Source of the DNA: Acidobacteriota bacterium
Lineage (GTDB): Bacteria; Acidobacteriota; Terriglobia; Terriglobales; Acidobacteriaceae
NCBI GenBank assembly: GCA_025353435.1
Contig: JANXQR010000627.1
Span: 1-13,741 of the forward strand
Direction: 5' to 3'
DNA length: 13,741 nt
Shown here: positions 6,225-13,741 of the stretch, piece after piece
Layout: each line of letters opens with the position of its first letter
Position numbering within the stretch: position 1 is the first letter of the stretch
Notes under the pieces: generated by a model
Told to the model about the DNA's origin: nothing
Seen by the model: only the letters and a program-made list of their open reading frames with translations
Database searches by the model: none
Position numbers and translations under genes: made by a program

Positions 6225-8290
6225 AAGCTGCGATGAAGACAGCATTGAATACAGCCTTGAAGGCGGGGACGACGGTGCCGTTAGCCATGTTGATTGCAAT
6301 GGTGATGTTGGCAGGCGTGAAGGCGTTACATGCGCAGGAGCAGAAGGCTGAACCTGCACCGTCTGCACAGGCTCCGGCCGCGCAGACGCCGACTGCGCCC
6401 GCGAAGAAAGACGACGAGGACGAGATGGACGCGTTTGCGCCGAAGCCCGCTCCGCCGCTGCCTGCAGGGATGACGGGATCGGATCCGAATGATCCGCGCG
6501 CAAAGTTGAAGCCGGGCATGTATGACGCGGGCGAGGCGGCCATGGGAATCAAGCATGTGGCGTTTTTGAAGAAGCCGGACGCGTTTCAACTGAATGCCAC
6601 GTCGCCTGACGATCCCGCGGTGAAGAAGACGCTGGGAATGCTGGGAATGAGCGACACGTCAAAGATGGCAAAGCCGATGCAGATGGTGATTGCGCAGCTG
6701 GCGTTTGCGAATTCAGATTTCGCATTCCAGGGGAATCATCTTTTTCAGGGAAATTTTTACGGCTTCAACATTTACGACATTGCAAATCCGGCGAAGACGG
6801 CGCTTCTGACCTCGGTTGTATGCGCGGGCGGGCAGGGTGATTTGTCTGTTTACAAGAATCTCCTGTTCATGAGCGTGGAGATGACGAATGGGCGGCTGGA
6901 TTGCGGTGTGCAGGGATTTCCGCCCGAGCCTCCTCCTGAGCCTGGCCACGAGAAGGAACGGCGTATGCCGGTGGCACAGAAGGACCGCTTCCGAGGAGTG
7001 CGGATCTTCGATATCTCGGACATCAAGAATCCCAAACAGGTGGCGGCTGTCCAGACCTGCCGAGGCTCGCATACGCACACGCTGGTGGTCGATCCGAACG
7101 ACAAGGACAACGTGTACATTTATGTGTCAGGCACCTCATCTGTTCGGCGTGAGGAAGAGTTGGCGGGATGCACCGGTGGCGCGCCTGACAAGAATCCCAA
7201 CACGGCTCTGTTTCGCATTGAAGTGATCAAGGTGCCGGTGGGGTCGCCGCAGGATGCCAAGGTGGTGTCGAGCCCGCGAGTGTTTATCGATCCGCGAACA
7301 GGCGCGTTGAATGGCTTGAACAACGGTGGCAGCCACGACAAGGGCGCGGAGAAGCCGGCGGACACGAATCAGTGCCACGACATCACGGTGTATTCCGCGA
7401 TTGGGCTGGCGGCGGGCGCGTGCTCGGGCAACGGCATTCTGCTGGACATCAGAGACCCGGTGAATCCAAAGCGCGTGGATGCGGTGAACGATCCTAACTA
7501 TTCGTATTGGCACTCAGCGTCGTTTTCGAATGATGGCTCGAAGGTGGTGTACACGGATGAATGGGGCGGCGGGCTCGGTGCGCGCTGCAGGGCCAATGAT
7601 CCCAACAAGTGGGGCGCCGATGCCATTTTCAATTTGAAGGACAACAAGCTGAGTTTGGCGTCGTACTACAAGCTGCCTGCGGCGCAGGGCGATACGGAAA
7701 ATTGTGTGGCGCATAATGGGTCGTTGATTCCGGTGCCAGGTCGCGATATTGAAGTGCAGGCGTGGTACCAGGGCGGTATTTCAATTATGGATTTCACGGA
7801 TGCTTCGCATCCGATGGAGATTGCATACTTCGATCGCGGACCGATTGATCCCAAGATGTTGGTACTGGGCGGTGACTGGTCAGCTTACTGGTACAACGGA
7901 TCGATCTACGGATCGGAGATTGCGCGCGGGCTGGATGTGTTTCAGCTGACGCCGACGAAGTTTTTGACGCAGAACGAAATTGATGCGGCGAAGACGGTGA
8001 AGGTGGCGGAGTTGAATGTGCAGAACCAGCAGAAGATTGAGTGGCCGTCGCAGTTGGTGGTGGCCAAGGCGTATCTCGATCAGCTGGCGCGGTCGCAGGC
8101 CTTGCCGGCAAAGCAGATTGCGGATTTGCAGAAGGCGATCAAGAGCGCAGAGAAGTCGCATTTGAGCGCCAAGAACGTGGCAAAGCTGCAGACTATGATG
8201 TCGGGGCTGGAAGTGGGATCAGCGATGGCTCCGGCCGACGCGACACGGCTGTCGGCGCTTGAGGAGATTTTGAAGCATCCGGTGGCGTGA
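6221..8290 (+). CDS. Secreted LVIVD-repeat (beta-propeller) protein
   Basis: The 689-residue protein has a signal peptide (hydrophobic core 19-32, cleavage after ALHA at about 38) and a disordered Ala/Pro/Lys-rich linker (39-95). A large repeat region (about 160-575) follows, with blade-like units ending in patterns such as YGFNIYDIANPAK (180-192), GVRIFDISDIKNPKQ (259-273), GILLDIRDPVNPKRV (405-419) and GGISIMDFTDASHPM (518-532). This is the signature of LVIVD repeats, a beta-propeller family of unknown function. A helical C-terminal tail (610-689) closes it. Eight Cys (201, 228, 280, 317, 385, 401, 456, 495) lie in the repeat region and could form disulfides after export. His residues recur at matching strand starts: H284/H286, H386, H431 and H498. 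The gene is coupled to the DUF305 gene upstream. The reading frame extends back to 5894, but that part only overlaps DUF305 out of frame. Function is unknown; a metal-binding or redox propeller is my inference. Confidence 0.9.
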   Translation: MKAAMKTALNTALKAGTTVPLAMLIAMVMLAGVKALHAQEQKAEPAPSAQAPAAQTPTAPAKKDDEDEMDAFAPKPAPPLPAGMTGSDPNDPRAKLKPGMYDAGEAAMGIKHVAFLKKPDAFQLNATSPDDPAVKKTLGMLGMSDTSKMAKPMQMVIAQLAFANSDFAFQGNHLFQGNFYGFNIYDIANPAKTALLTSVVCAGGQGDLSVYKNLLFMSVEMTNGRLDCGVQGFPPEPPPEPGHEKERRMPVAQKDRFRGVRIFDISDIKNPKQVAAVQTCRGSHTHTLVVDPNDKDNVYIYVSGTSSVRREEELAGCTGGAPDKNPNTALFRIEVIKVPVGSPQDAKVVSSPRVFIDPRTGALNGLNNGGSHDKGAEKPADTNQCHDITVYSAIGLAAGACSGNGILLDIRDPVNPKRVDAVNDPNYSYWHSASFSNDGSKVVYTDEWGGGLGARCRANDPNKWGADAIFNLKDNKLSLASYYKLPAAQGDTENCVAHNGSLIPVPGRDIEVQAWYQGGISIMDFTDASHPMEIAYFDRGPIDPKMLVLGGDWSAYWYNGSIYGSEIARGLDVFQLTPTKFLTQNEIDAAKTVKVAELNVQNQQKIEWPSQLVVAKAYLDQLARSQALPAKQIADLQKAIKSAEKSHLSAKNVAKLQTMMSGLEVGSAMAPADATRLSALEEILKHPVA

Positions 8291-8317
8291 AAAAAGCAGG
8301 GGGCAGGGAATGGCAAC

Positions 8318-8358
8318 CAGAGAAAGGCCCGGCGCTCGGCCGAGCCTTTCTCTGTTTT
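8318..8358. terminator. Hairpin terminator between convergent genes
   Basis: CAGAGAAAGGC (8318-8328) pairs perfectly with GCCTTTCTCTG (8344-8354), an 11-pair stem around a GC-rich loop; on the plus strand a short TTTT follows. It lies 28 bases after the LVIVD stop and 40 bases beyond the stop of the convergent minus-strand gene (8394). It can serve both directions, though the T-tract is better for the plus strand. Confidence 0.7.
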
Positions 8359-8393
8359 AGGCATCAACATCCCATCCGAGTGGTTTGTTTTTT

Positions 8394-9011
8394 CTACTGT
8401 TCGGATACAGGCGTGGTGGGGGTGAGCTTCAATTCGGGTTGGTAGCGGAAGCTGACGCTGTAGTCGATGGATTTGCGCGACTGCCAGTCTTGCTTGGTGA
8501 GGCGGAATGCCGAGACGAAGTCGCCTTCGAGGCTGTTTCCGGGAGCAATAGTTTCTTCGATGCCGAGTGGCTTTCCGTGCAGGGGCGCAAGGTCTTTGTA
8601 GGCGGCAAAGAGGCGCTCATAGTCGGTGGGGGTGGCTGCGTAGCTGGAGTGGATGCCATCGCTGAGGGTGACGTTGGCCATGATCTGACGGAGGAAGAGG
8701 GGCTGCTTGCTCTGATTGTGGAGCTTGACGTGGGTAAATAGCAGTACCTGGTCGAACTCCTGCTTGGGCATGGGTGCACCGCTGGCGTCGAGGCCGGAGG
8801 TCTCGGTGTGCATGAAGTGGGCAACGGCGTTTGTAACTTCGCCCGCAGAGGCTGGGGGCTTTTGACCGGCGATGACGTAGACGGCGATGGCCGCGGAGAC
8901 AACCACAATGGCGACGAGGCCGGCCCACAGGATGTGACCGGATCCCTTGGTGAGCTCTTCGCCGTGGGCAGCACTATCAGAAACAGTGGGGTTCTGTTGA
9001 AGCAAACTCAT
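8394..9011 (-). CDS. Single-TM hypothetical protein with an extracytoplasmic beta-rich domain
   Basis: I do not recognise this 205-residue protein. A polar N-terminus of about 26 residues precedes one strong TM helix (ILWAGLVAIVVVSAAIAVYV, about 27-46). The rest is predicted to face the periplasm. It is strand-rich, with alternating segments such as FDQVLLFTHVKLHNQSKQPL and ANVTLSDGIHSSYAA, resembling small Ig-like or FxLYD-type sandwiches, and ends in IDYSVSFRYQPELKL. The frame can start at 9086, but that adds 25 residues with no ribosome binding site. ATG 9011 is preferred because a TTGGCC/TATCAT promoter lies just upstream of it, inside the longer version. It is downstream of the SpoIIE-type phosphatase on the same strand, 119 bases away, and may be partly co-transcribed with it. 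Function unknown. Confidence 0.78.
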   Translation of the reverse strand: MSLLQQNPTVSDSAAHGEELTKGSGHILWAGLVAIVVVSAAIAVYVIAGQKPPASAGEVTNAVAHFMHTETSGLDASGAPMPKQEFDQVLLFTHVKLHNQSKQPLFLRQIMANVTLSDGIHSSYAATPTDYERLFAAYKDLAPLHGKPLGIEETIAPGNSLEGDFVSAFRLTKQDWQSRKSIDYSVSFRYQPELKLTPTTPVSEQ

Positions 9012-9020
9012 AGCGAGATG

Positions 9021-9050
9021 ATGATATCCCTCATGGAGCGAAATGGCCAA
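9021..9050 (-). promoter_or_regulatory. Candidate promoter for the single-TM protein
   Basis: On the minus strand TTGGCC (9050-9045) and TATCAT (9026-9021) are 18 bases apart, matching consensus at four and five of six positions. The -10 box ends nine bases before ATG 9011, so the transcript would have almost no leader. Its position supports 9011 rather than 9086 as start. Confidence 0.4.
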
Positions 9051-9130
9051 GGAATCTGGAGATTCGGATGGAGCACGAAAGGACATGTCGGTGGGGCTGG
9101 CAGTCGAGTTGTTGGATCTAAAAAGGTTAT

Positions 9131-11074
9131 CTATCGTTTAGCGTCGGCTTCAAAGCGCAGGGTCAGGACGGTGATGTCGTCTTCCTGACCGAACAGTTCC
9201 GCTTCTTTAGCGATACTGACGGCGGATTCGGTGGCGATGGCGGTGGTGCGCTCAAAGCCAAAGAGTTCGCCGGCCGGGTTACGGGCTTCGAGAACGCCGT
9301 CGGAGAGCAGGGTGAGCGAATCAGCGGGATCGAGTTGTAGAAATGACTCGGTGTATAAGGCTTCAGCCGCGATGCCGAGGGGAAGGCCGGAATCAATGGG
9401 GACTTCGGCTCCGTTTCGGTAGGGTGCGAGGTGGCCCGCATTGGCGATGAAGATTTGGCCTGCCGTGTTGATGCGCGCGCAAAGGCAAGTGACGAACCCG
9501 GCCTCCTGAGTTTGCAGGAGCTGTTGATTCAGGCGGGTGAGGAGGGCAGCTGGGGCGAGGCCTTCCGAACTCAGTGTGCGCAGGGCGCCGATGGCGAGTG
9601 CGCCGGTCATGGCAGCTTTCAAGCCTTTGCCGCTGACATCGCCGACGACGATGAGGGTGGCGCCGTCAAGCTGCGGGAGGACCTGGTAGAAGTCGCCGCC
9701 AACTTCTTGTGCGGGGAGGTAGGCGGCTTCGATGGTGTAGCCGGACACGTGGGGAAGAGCAGCGGGGACGAGGCGCTGCTGAATCTCGCGTGCGGCGTTG
9801 AGCTCGGCGGCGGAGCGGGCCTGCTCGCGGCTGACGCGCGTGAAACGGAAGAACATGACAAAGGCGATGGCGAACAGGAACGTCAGGTCTCCCAGATCGC
9901 CAATCTGGAACTGCGCGGGGCCCAGCGGGACCGGTTCGAGCAGGACCGCAAACTGAGCCCATCCAAACATGCTGGCGAAGGCGCCGCCCAGATCGAAAAG
10001 GAACAATGTGACGGTAGGCAGAAGGCTGGGCAGTATCAGCCAGCCGGCCTCCCGGTTCCCTCTTCTGTACCAAAGGAGGAGCAGCACAGGAAGCAGCAAA
10101 CCTGCGGGCAGAATCGCAACCGCCTCGATCAAGGCATACATATCGAATGAAAGATGTCCTGTCCAGACCGCAGGAATGAGCAGCCACGGCGCCAGAAGGG
10201 CAAGTTCATACACACGCCACAGGCGGCTGGGCCTGACCCGCGCGAAGCTGAATGTGAACTCGATCTGCAGGATAGTGAAAACGAAGATGAGCGGATCGGC
10301 GATCCAGTAGTTCGCCGAAGTGGGGAGGATTCCCTCCTGCTGCGGGATCCAAAAGCAGTTGGCGACTCCAGCGCTTACGAAAAGGAGACCGAGAAAGAGA
10401 TACTCACGCTGCCCGCGCTGACTGAGGAAGAGGGCCAAACCGCCCAGGCCCATCGCAATGAGCAGCAGGTTGATTGCGAGCGATGGTAACAACGCGTACA
10501 TGCGCTGGCTCTGGAGAGCCTGACGCTCATATTCGATGGCGGTGGGCGTGCCCAGGGTGAGGGAAAGGAACAGCGGTAGGTGATAGGCAGCGTAATTGGC
10601 AGGAGTGCGTGTGCGCAGCGCGAGCGCAAAGTCGCCATTGTCGTTGCTCAAATCGAAGACGCGTTCTACCGGCCGTGTCACGGCGAAAGCAGATTGCAGC
10701 CTCGGCCCTTCGACGCGGGCGCCGTTCACGAAGAGTTCGTACGTCCCGTCGCCGCCCTCCAGCAGGATTCGGATATTGGGATGATCCGGTCCGACGTTTA
10801 TGTGTTTGCGAAACCAACGCCAGCCGGTCTGTGCAGGGCCAATGTCCTCGATGTCGACCGCTTTCCAGTCGCCATCGTCGAATGCAGGTTGTGCCCACTT
10901 CAGATCGTCGCCGTCGTGCGTCTTCCAGCCCTCGTTGATCTCTGACAATCCCGAGCGCCACTGAGTTATTTCGATGGGGCTGTTTGGCGCGGGGGGTTGG
11001 GCGATCGCGGGCGGCGCTGCGAATAGCAACAGAACGGGCAGGGCTTTTCGCAGCGAATCCCGGATCGAGAGCAT
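9131..11074 (-). CDS. Membrane sensor with SpoIIE/PP2C-type serine phosphatase domain
   Basis: The 647-residue protein has a signal peptide (1-25, cleaved near AIAQ) and an extracytoplasmic beta-sandwich (about 35-175) with a galactose-binding-like pattern (AFDDGDWKAVDI at 64-75, WRWFRKHINV at 85-94, YELFVNGARVEG at 112-123). About seven TM helices follow (192-410). A short signalling helix (AREIQQRLVP, 428-437) leads to a SpoIIE/PP2C phosphatase domain (440-641). The metal-binding acidic residues are present: D461 in GGDFYQ, D479 in VGDVSGKG, D592 in LLSDGVLEA, and D632/D633 in QEDDITVL. Such enzymes usually dephosphorylate anti-anti-sigma factors (STAS proteins) in partner-switching pathways, so an external ligand probably controls a sigma factor or a similar output. 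No anti-sigma or STAS gene is in the window. ATG 11074 is chosen over an upstream TTG (11113) because it gives a proper signal peptide and sits next to a promoter. Confidence 0.92.
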   Translation of the reverse strand: MLSIRDSLRKALPVLLLFAAPPAIAQPPAPNSPIEITQWRSGLSEINEGWKTHDGDDLKWAQPAFDDGDWKAVDIEDIGPAQTGWRWFRKHINVGPDHPNIRILLEGGDGTYELFVNGARVEGPRLQSAFAVTRPVERVFDLSNDNGDFALALRTRTPANYAAYHLPLFLSLTLGTPTAIEYERQALQSQRMYALLPSLAINLLLIAMGLGGLALFLSQRGQREYLFLGLLFVSAGVANCFWIPQQEGILPTSANYWIADPLIFVFTILQIEFTFSFARVRPSRLWRVYELALLAPWLLIPAVWTGHLSFDMYALIEAVAILPAGLLLPVLLLLWYRRGNREAGWLILPSLLPTVTLFLFDLGGAFASMFGWAQFAVLLEPVPLGPAQFQIGDLGDLTFLFAIAFVMFFRFTRVSREQARSAAELNAAREIQQRLVPAALPHVSGYTIEAAYLPAQEVGGDFYQVLPQLDGATLIVVGDVSGKGLKAAMTGALAIGALRTLSSEGLAPAALLTRLNQQLLQTQEAGFVTCLCARINTAGQIFIANAGHLAPYRNGAEVPIDSGLPLGIAAEALYTESFLQLDPADSLTLLSDGVLEARNPAGELFGFERTTAIATESAVSIAKEAELFGQEDDITVLTLRFEADAKR

Positions 11075-11080
11075 GGGGGA

Positions 11081-11108
11081 ATCATAGCGGCTCAATGAGA
11101 GCCGGCAA
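11081..11108 (-). promoter_or_regulatory. Candidate promoter for a leaderless phosphatase transcript
   Basis: On the minus strand TTGCCG (11108-11103) and TATGAT (11086-11081) are 16 bases apart. TATGAT lies at -12 to -7 relative to the A of ATG 11074, and the six bases between are TCCCCC with no Shine-Dalgarno sequence. This is the same geometry as at the amidase start. Confidence 0.45.
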
Positions 11109-11283
11109 CACAACGGACTGTGATCGTGCGCACCGCACGCCAGGAAAACATCGGGCTAGACTTCACACTGCTGGGGTGTCGGCAAACTCCGACCTGGATG
11201 ATTCATGCGAGTGCATTCGCACCAAATTTAGTAGTGGAGAGGCTGAAAAGTTAACCCCGGGGCGAAGAAACGGCGATTGCATA

Positions 11284-11320
11284 GGGGGGTGGGGGTGGGG
11301 TCTGCCCTGTTATCGAGGGG
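11284..11320 (+). other. G-rich tract with quadruplex potential
   Basis: Runs of six, five and four G separated by single T (11284-11300) are followed by a fourth run GGGG at 11317-11320. The first three runs lie just past the polX stop codon and the fourth overlaps the last codons of polX. The G-rich strand is opposite to the polX mRNA. A G-quadruplex is possible; the long last loop makes it uncertain unless the six-G run contributes twice. Confidence 0.35.
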
Positions 11321-13070
11321 CGACGGCCTCGGCTCGCGGACGCAAAGCGGCCAGAAACTCATCGGGCCCGAGTGTGTTGAGGATGTCTTTGGGTTCAAGC
11401 CACGCGCGACGGAGTTGGCGGATGCCGTAGTTCATTTTGCCCAACGTGCGGATATCGTGGGCGTCGGTGTTGATGACCAGTTTGCAACCCAATTCCTTGG
11501 CGAGGCGCAGGTCGCGATCGCTGAGGTCTAGGCGCTCGGGGGCGGCGTTGTGCTCCATGGCCACGCCGAGTTCAGCAGCGCGGCGGAAGACGGCGCCAAG
11601 ATCGATGGCGAACGGTTCGCGGCGCAGGATGAGGCGCCCCGTGGGGTGGCCCAGGATGCGGACGTTGGGGTTCTCGATTGCGCGCAGGACGCGGGCGGTG
11701 GTTTCTTCGCGGCTTTGGTCGAAGCGCGAGTGCACGCTGGCGATGACGATGTCCATTTGCGCAAGGACTTCGTCGTCAAGGTCGAGAGCACCGTCGGCGA
11801 GGATGTCGACCTCGATGCCGGTAAATATGCGGATGCGGCCTTCCATCTCGCGATTGACTTCGCGGATGCGCTTGAGGTGTTCCAGAGCGCGCTTCTCGTC
11901 CAGGCCGTTGGTCATGGCCAGGGCCTTGGAGTGGTCGGTGATGGCGATGAATTGATAGCCGACTACGAGCGCGGCCTCCGCCATCTCGCGGATGGAGTTG
12001 TGGCCGTCAGTGGCGTGGGTGTGCATGTGCACGTCGCCCCGAAGGTCGGATTCCTGGATGAGATGGGGAAGGGAATGAGCAGCTGCAGCCTCGATTTCTC
12101 CCAGGCTCTCGCGCAGTTCGGGTGGCATCCAATCCATGCCGAGGGCGGAGTAGATCTCTTCCTCGGTGGCGGCAGCTACAACGGACTCGTCATCCAGTCG
12201 CGCCAGCGCCCACTCGCTCAGTGTGTAGCCCATTTTTAGAGCGCGTTGACGAAGAGTGACGTTGTGGGCCTTTGAACCGGTGAAGTACTGGAGTGCCGCG
12301 CCGTAGCTCTCTGACGGAAGCAGGCGAACGTCGACTTGCATGCCGTCGGCGAGATGGAAGCTGACCTTGTTTTCGCCTTTCACAATGAGATCGTGGATGC
12401 CGGGATAGGCGGCGACGTAATCGACGGCTGCGGCAGTGTGCTGGGGAGCGCAAGCGGGACCAGTGAGGAGCAGGTCGAGGTCTCCAGCCGTTTCGCGGCC
12501 GCGGCGGAGAGAGCCGGCCGGGGTAACGCGTTCGACTCCAGGAAAAGCAAGGAGGTAAGTTTCAAGGCGGTTCGCGGCCTCCTGTGCCTGGTCGATGCGG
12601 AAGCGGCCGGCGCTGCGGCGGTAGTCGTCGATGCCTTTCTTGATTTTTTCCAGCTGCTTTTGGCCCATGCGCGGGAGATCGGACAGCGTACCGGATTCGA
12701 TGGCGGCAGCGAGCTGGTCAATGCTCGTGATCTTTGCAGCCGACCAGAAGAGTGCAATGGTCTTAGGGCCCAGGCCGGGGAGCTTCATTAGCTCGAGAAT
12801 GCTGGAGCCATATTTGGCGAGGAGTTCGTCGCGGACCGGCATGGTGCCGCTGGAAGCGATGGCCTGGAGATTGGCAGCCATGCCTTTGCCGATGCCTGGA
12901 ATTTCGAGCAGGCGGGCTGTGTCTTGAGAGGCCGCGACAAGGTCGACTGTGGTTTGTTCCGCGGCTTCAGCGGCGCGCCGGTAGCTGCGAATGCGAAAGC
13001 TGTCGCTGCCGTCGATCTCCATTAGATCGGCCGTCTGGTCCAGCAGACGGGCCATGATGAGGTTGTCCAT
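11310..13070 (-). CDS. polX: DNA polymerase X with PHP domain (PolX)
   Basis: This 586-residue cytoplasmic protein has the full bacterial PolX layout. The N-terminal part (1-150) contains helix-hairpin-helix motifs (LEIPGIGKGMAANL at 55-68, LMKLPGLGPKTIALF at 94-108). The polymerase palm carries AGSLRRGRETAGDLDLLL (185-202) with catalytic D197 and D199, the third Asp D247 in MQVDVRLLP, and YFTGSKAHN (262-270). The C-terminal PHP domain (from about 340) holds its metal ligands: H348, H350, D355, H380, E420, H447, H475, D536 and H538. PolX fills short gaps and its PHP domain gives 3'-5' exonuclease and AP-site cleavage, so it acts in base excision or gap repair. Nothing is missing, and the length matches the family (about 570-590). 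ATG 13070 follows GGAG at nine bases; a TATACT (13095-13090) could be its -10. It diverges from the PilZ gene. Confidence 0.96.
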   Translation of the reverse strand: MDNLIMARLLDQTADLMEIDGSDSFRIRSYRRAAEAAEQTTVDLVAASQDTARLLEIPGIGKGMAANLQAIASSGTMPVRDELLAKYGSSILELMKLPGLGPKTIALFWSAAKITSIDQLAAAIESGTLSDLPRMGQKQLEKIKKGIDDYRRSAGRFRIDQAQEAANRLETYLLAFPGVERVTPAGSLRRGRETAGDLDLLLTGPACAPQHTAAAVDYVAAYPGIHDLIVKGENKVSFHLADGMQVDVRLLPSESYGAALQYFTGSKAHNVTLRQRALKMGYTLSEWALARLDDESVVAAATEEEIYSALGMDWMPPELRESLGEIEAAAAHSLPHLIQESDLRGDVHMHTHATDGHNSIREMAEAALVVGYQFIAITDHSKALAMTNGLDEKRALEHLKRIREVNREMEGRIRIFTGIEVDILADGALDLDDEVLAQMDIVIASVHSRFDQSREETTARVLRAIENPNVRILGHPTGRLILRREPFAIDLGAVFRRAAELGVAMEHNAAPERLDLSDRDLRLAKELGCKLVINTDAHDIRTLGKMNYGIRQLRRAWLEPKDILNTLGPDEFLAALRPRAEAVAPR

Positions 13071-13307
13071 GCGTGGAGGCTCCGAGATCAGTATAGGGAA
13101 GGACCGAGGCGGACGCGCCGGGGGTCGTATAAAGGTTTTCGGGGATGGGGATACTTACGATTGCTTGTGGCGTAGTGTAATTAAAGGACGGTTTCGGGAG
13201 CGATGTGTAGGAGTTGATACCGGTTACTAGATATAAAACTTTCGTTCCTTGGATTTGCCCGAAAACTCGGCTAGAGTAGTCCTCACGGTGGCAGGGCCAG
13301 AATTCTG

Positions 13308-13670
13308 ATGAATGAAGAATTTAAATCGGGGCTGACGGTGGTGCCGGGAGGCGCTGGATCAGACAAAGCTTCGGAAGTTCGCTGCGCGGTTCGGTTTCCG
13401 CTGGCACTTCCAGTTGTAGTGTCGGCCGGGACCGATGAACACACCGCGCTTACAAAGAACGTATCGGCCAGCGGAGTCTTATTCGAGATGAGCAGCCCGT
13501 TGCGGGTGGGAGAAGGGATCCATTTTTCTCTCCGCATGCCGGGAGGAGTACTGGGTACGCCACATGACGTGCTGGTAGACTGCCATGGGCGTGTGGTACG
13601 CTGCTCAATGAGCCAATCTCAGTCTCATGTTGCCGCCACGATTGACGAGTATCAATTTGTAGAGCAGTAA
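13308..13670 (+). CDS. Single-domain PilZ (cyclic-di-GMP receptor) protein
   Basis: The 120-residue soluble protein is almost entirely one PilZ domain. The c-di-GMP binding signature is intact: R25 and R29 in VRCAVRF (RxxxR) and N51, S53 and G56 in NVSASGVLFE ([D/N]xSxxG). The usual hydrophobic-strand pattern follows (GIHFSLRMP, then VDCHGRVVRC). It would bind cyclic di-GMP and pass the signal to a partner by contact, typically in motility, type IV pili or polysaccharide production; the partner is not visible. The first 20 residues are probably a flexible arm. ATG 13308 is preceded by AGGG at a 12-base spacing, a modest ribosome binding site. A weak TTGGAT/TAGAGT pair with 17-base spacing (13249-13277) could be its promoter. 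The divergent polX is probably unrelated. Confidence 0.9.
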   Translation: MNEEFKSGLTVVPGGAGSDKASEVRCAVRFPLALPVVVSAGTDEHTALTKNVSASGVLFEMSSPLRVGEGIHFSLRMPGGVLGTPHDVLVDCHGRVVRCSMSQSQSHVAATIDEYQFVEQ

Positions 13671-13702
13671 CGTTTTAGTGCTGGGCGCTCCTTAAGCAGG
13701 CT

Positions 13703-13741
13703 ATGGATACATTGGACGAATCCCCAGGTGCAGAGTCGATT
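13703..13741 (+). CDS. Possible start of another gene, cut by the right edge
   Basis: ATG at 13703 opens a frame MDTLDESPGAESI that stays open to the window end, 32 bases after the PilZ stop and on the same strand. AGCAGG precedes it but only two bases away, so ribosome binding support is weak. Thirteen codons are too few to name it. Confidence 0.35.
   Translation, partial: MDTLDESPGAESI

Noticed and set aside
9431..10150. 239-codon plus-strand frame
   Set aside because: It is antisense to the phosphatase domain and TM region of the SpoIIE-type gene and shows no protein features.
11550..12239. 229-codon plus-strand frame
   Set aside because: It is antisense to the PHP domain of PolX; composition is that of a shadow frame.

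Overview
The window looks like a chromosomal segment of a moderately high-G+C, Gram-negative-type soil bacterium, most likely an Acidobacteriota (Terriglobia-like). This is an inference from the gene repertoire: a secreted LVIVD-repeat/DUF305 pair, a membrane-anchored SpoIIE-type phosphatase, a PHP-domain PolX, a PilZ protein and signal-peptide amidase, with compact promoters and frequent TTG starts. No marker gene proves the taxonomy.

Layout, left to right. (1) 1-532 (-): the N-terminal part of a GT4 glycosyltransferase that starts with TTG and runs off the left edge; it probably belongs to an exopolysaccharide cluster outside the window. (2) 533-1301: about 770 bases of lower G+C with no recognisable gene. 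(3) 1302-2441 (-): citrate synthase, transcribed from a good promoter whose -35 overlaps a perfect inverted repeat. (4) 2865-3695 (+): a membrane-anchored coiled-coil protein of unknown function, divergent from citrate synthase, followed by a 7-bp tandem repeat and a strong intrinsic terminator. (5) 3856-8290 (+): an exported amidase-signature hydrolase, then a DUF305 protein and a large secreted LVIVD-repeat protein whose start overlaps the DUF305 stop. A hairpin terminator closes this block. (6) 8394-11074 (-): a single-TM hypothetical protein and, upstream of it, a SpoIIE/PP2C-type phosphatase with an extracytoplasmic beta-sandwich and about seven TM helices. (7) 11310-13070 (-): PolX, a DNA polymerase X fused to a PHP nuclease domain. 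(8) 13308-13670 (+): a single-domain PilZ (c-di-GMP) protein, then a possible new start codon at 13703 cut by the right edge.

Most genes are housekeeping or signalling genes and do not form one pathway. The most interesting unit is the DUF305/LVIVD pair: both proteins are predicted to leave the cytoplasm, they are translationally coupled, one has two His-His helices separated by a Met-rich linker, and the other has repeated conserved His positions and eight Cys in a predicted beta-propeller. I read it as a candidate periplasmic metal (possibly copper) module. I saw no CRISPR array, insertion sequence, tRNA, rRNA or recognisable defence system.
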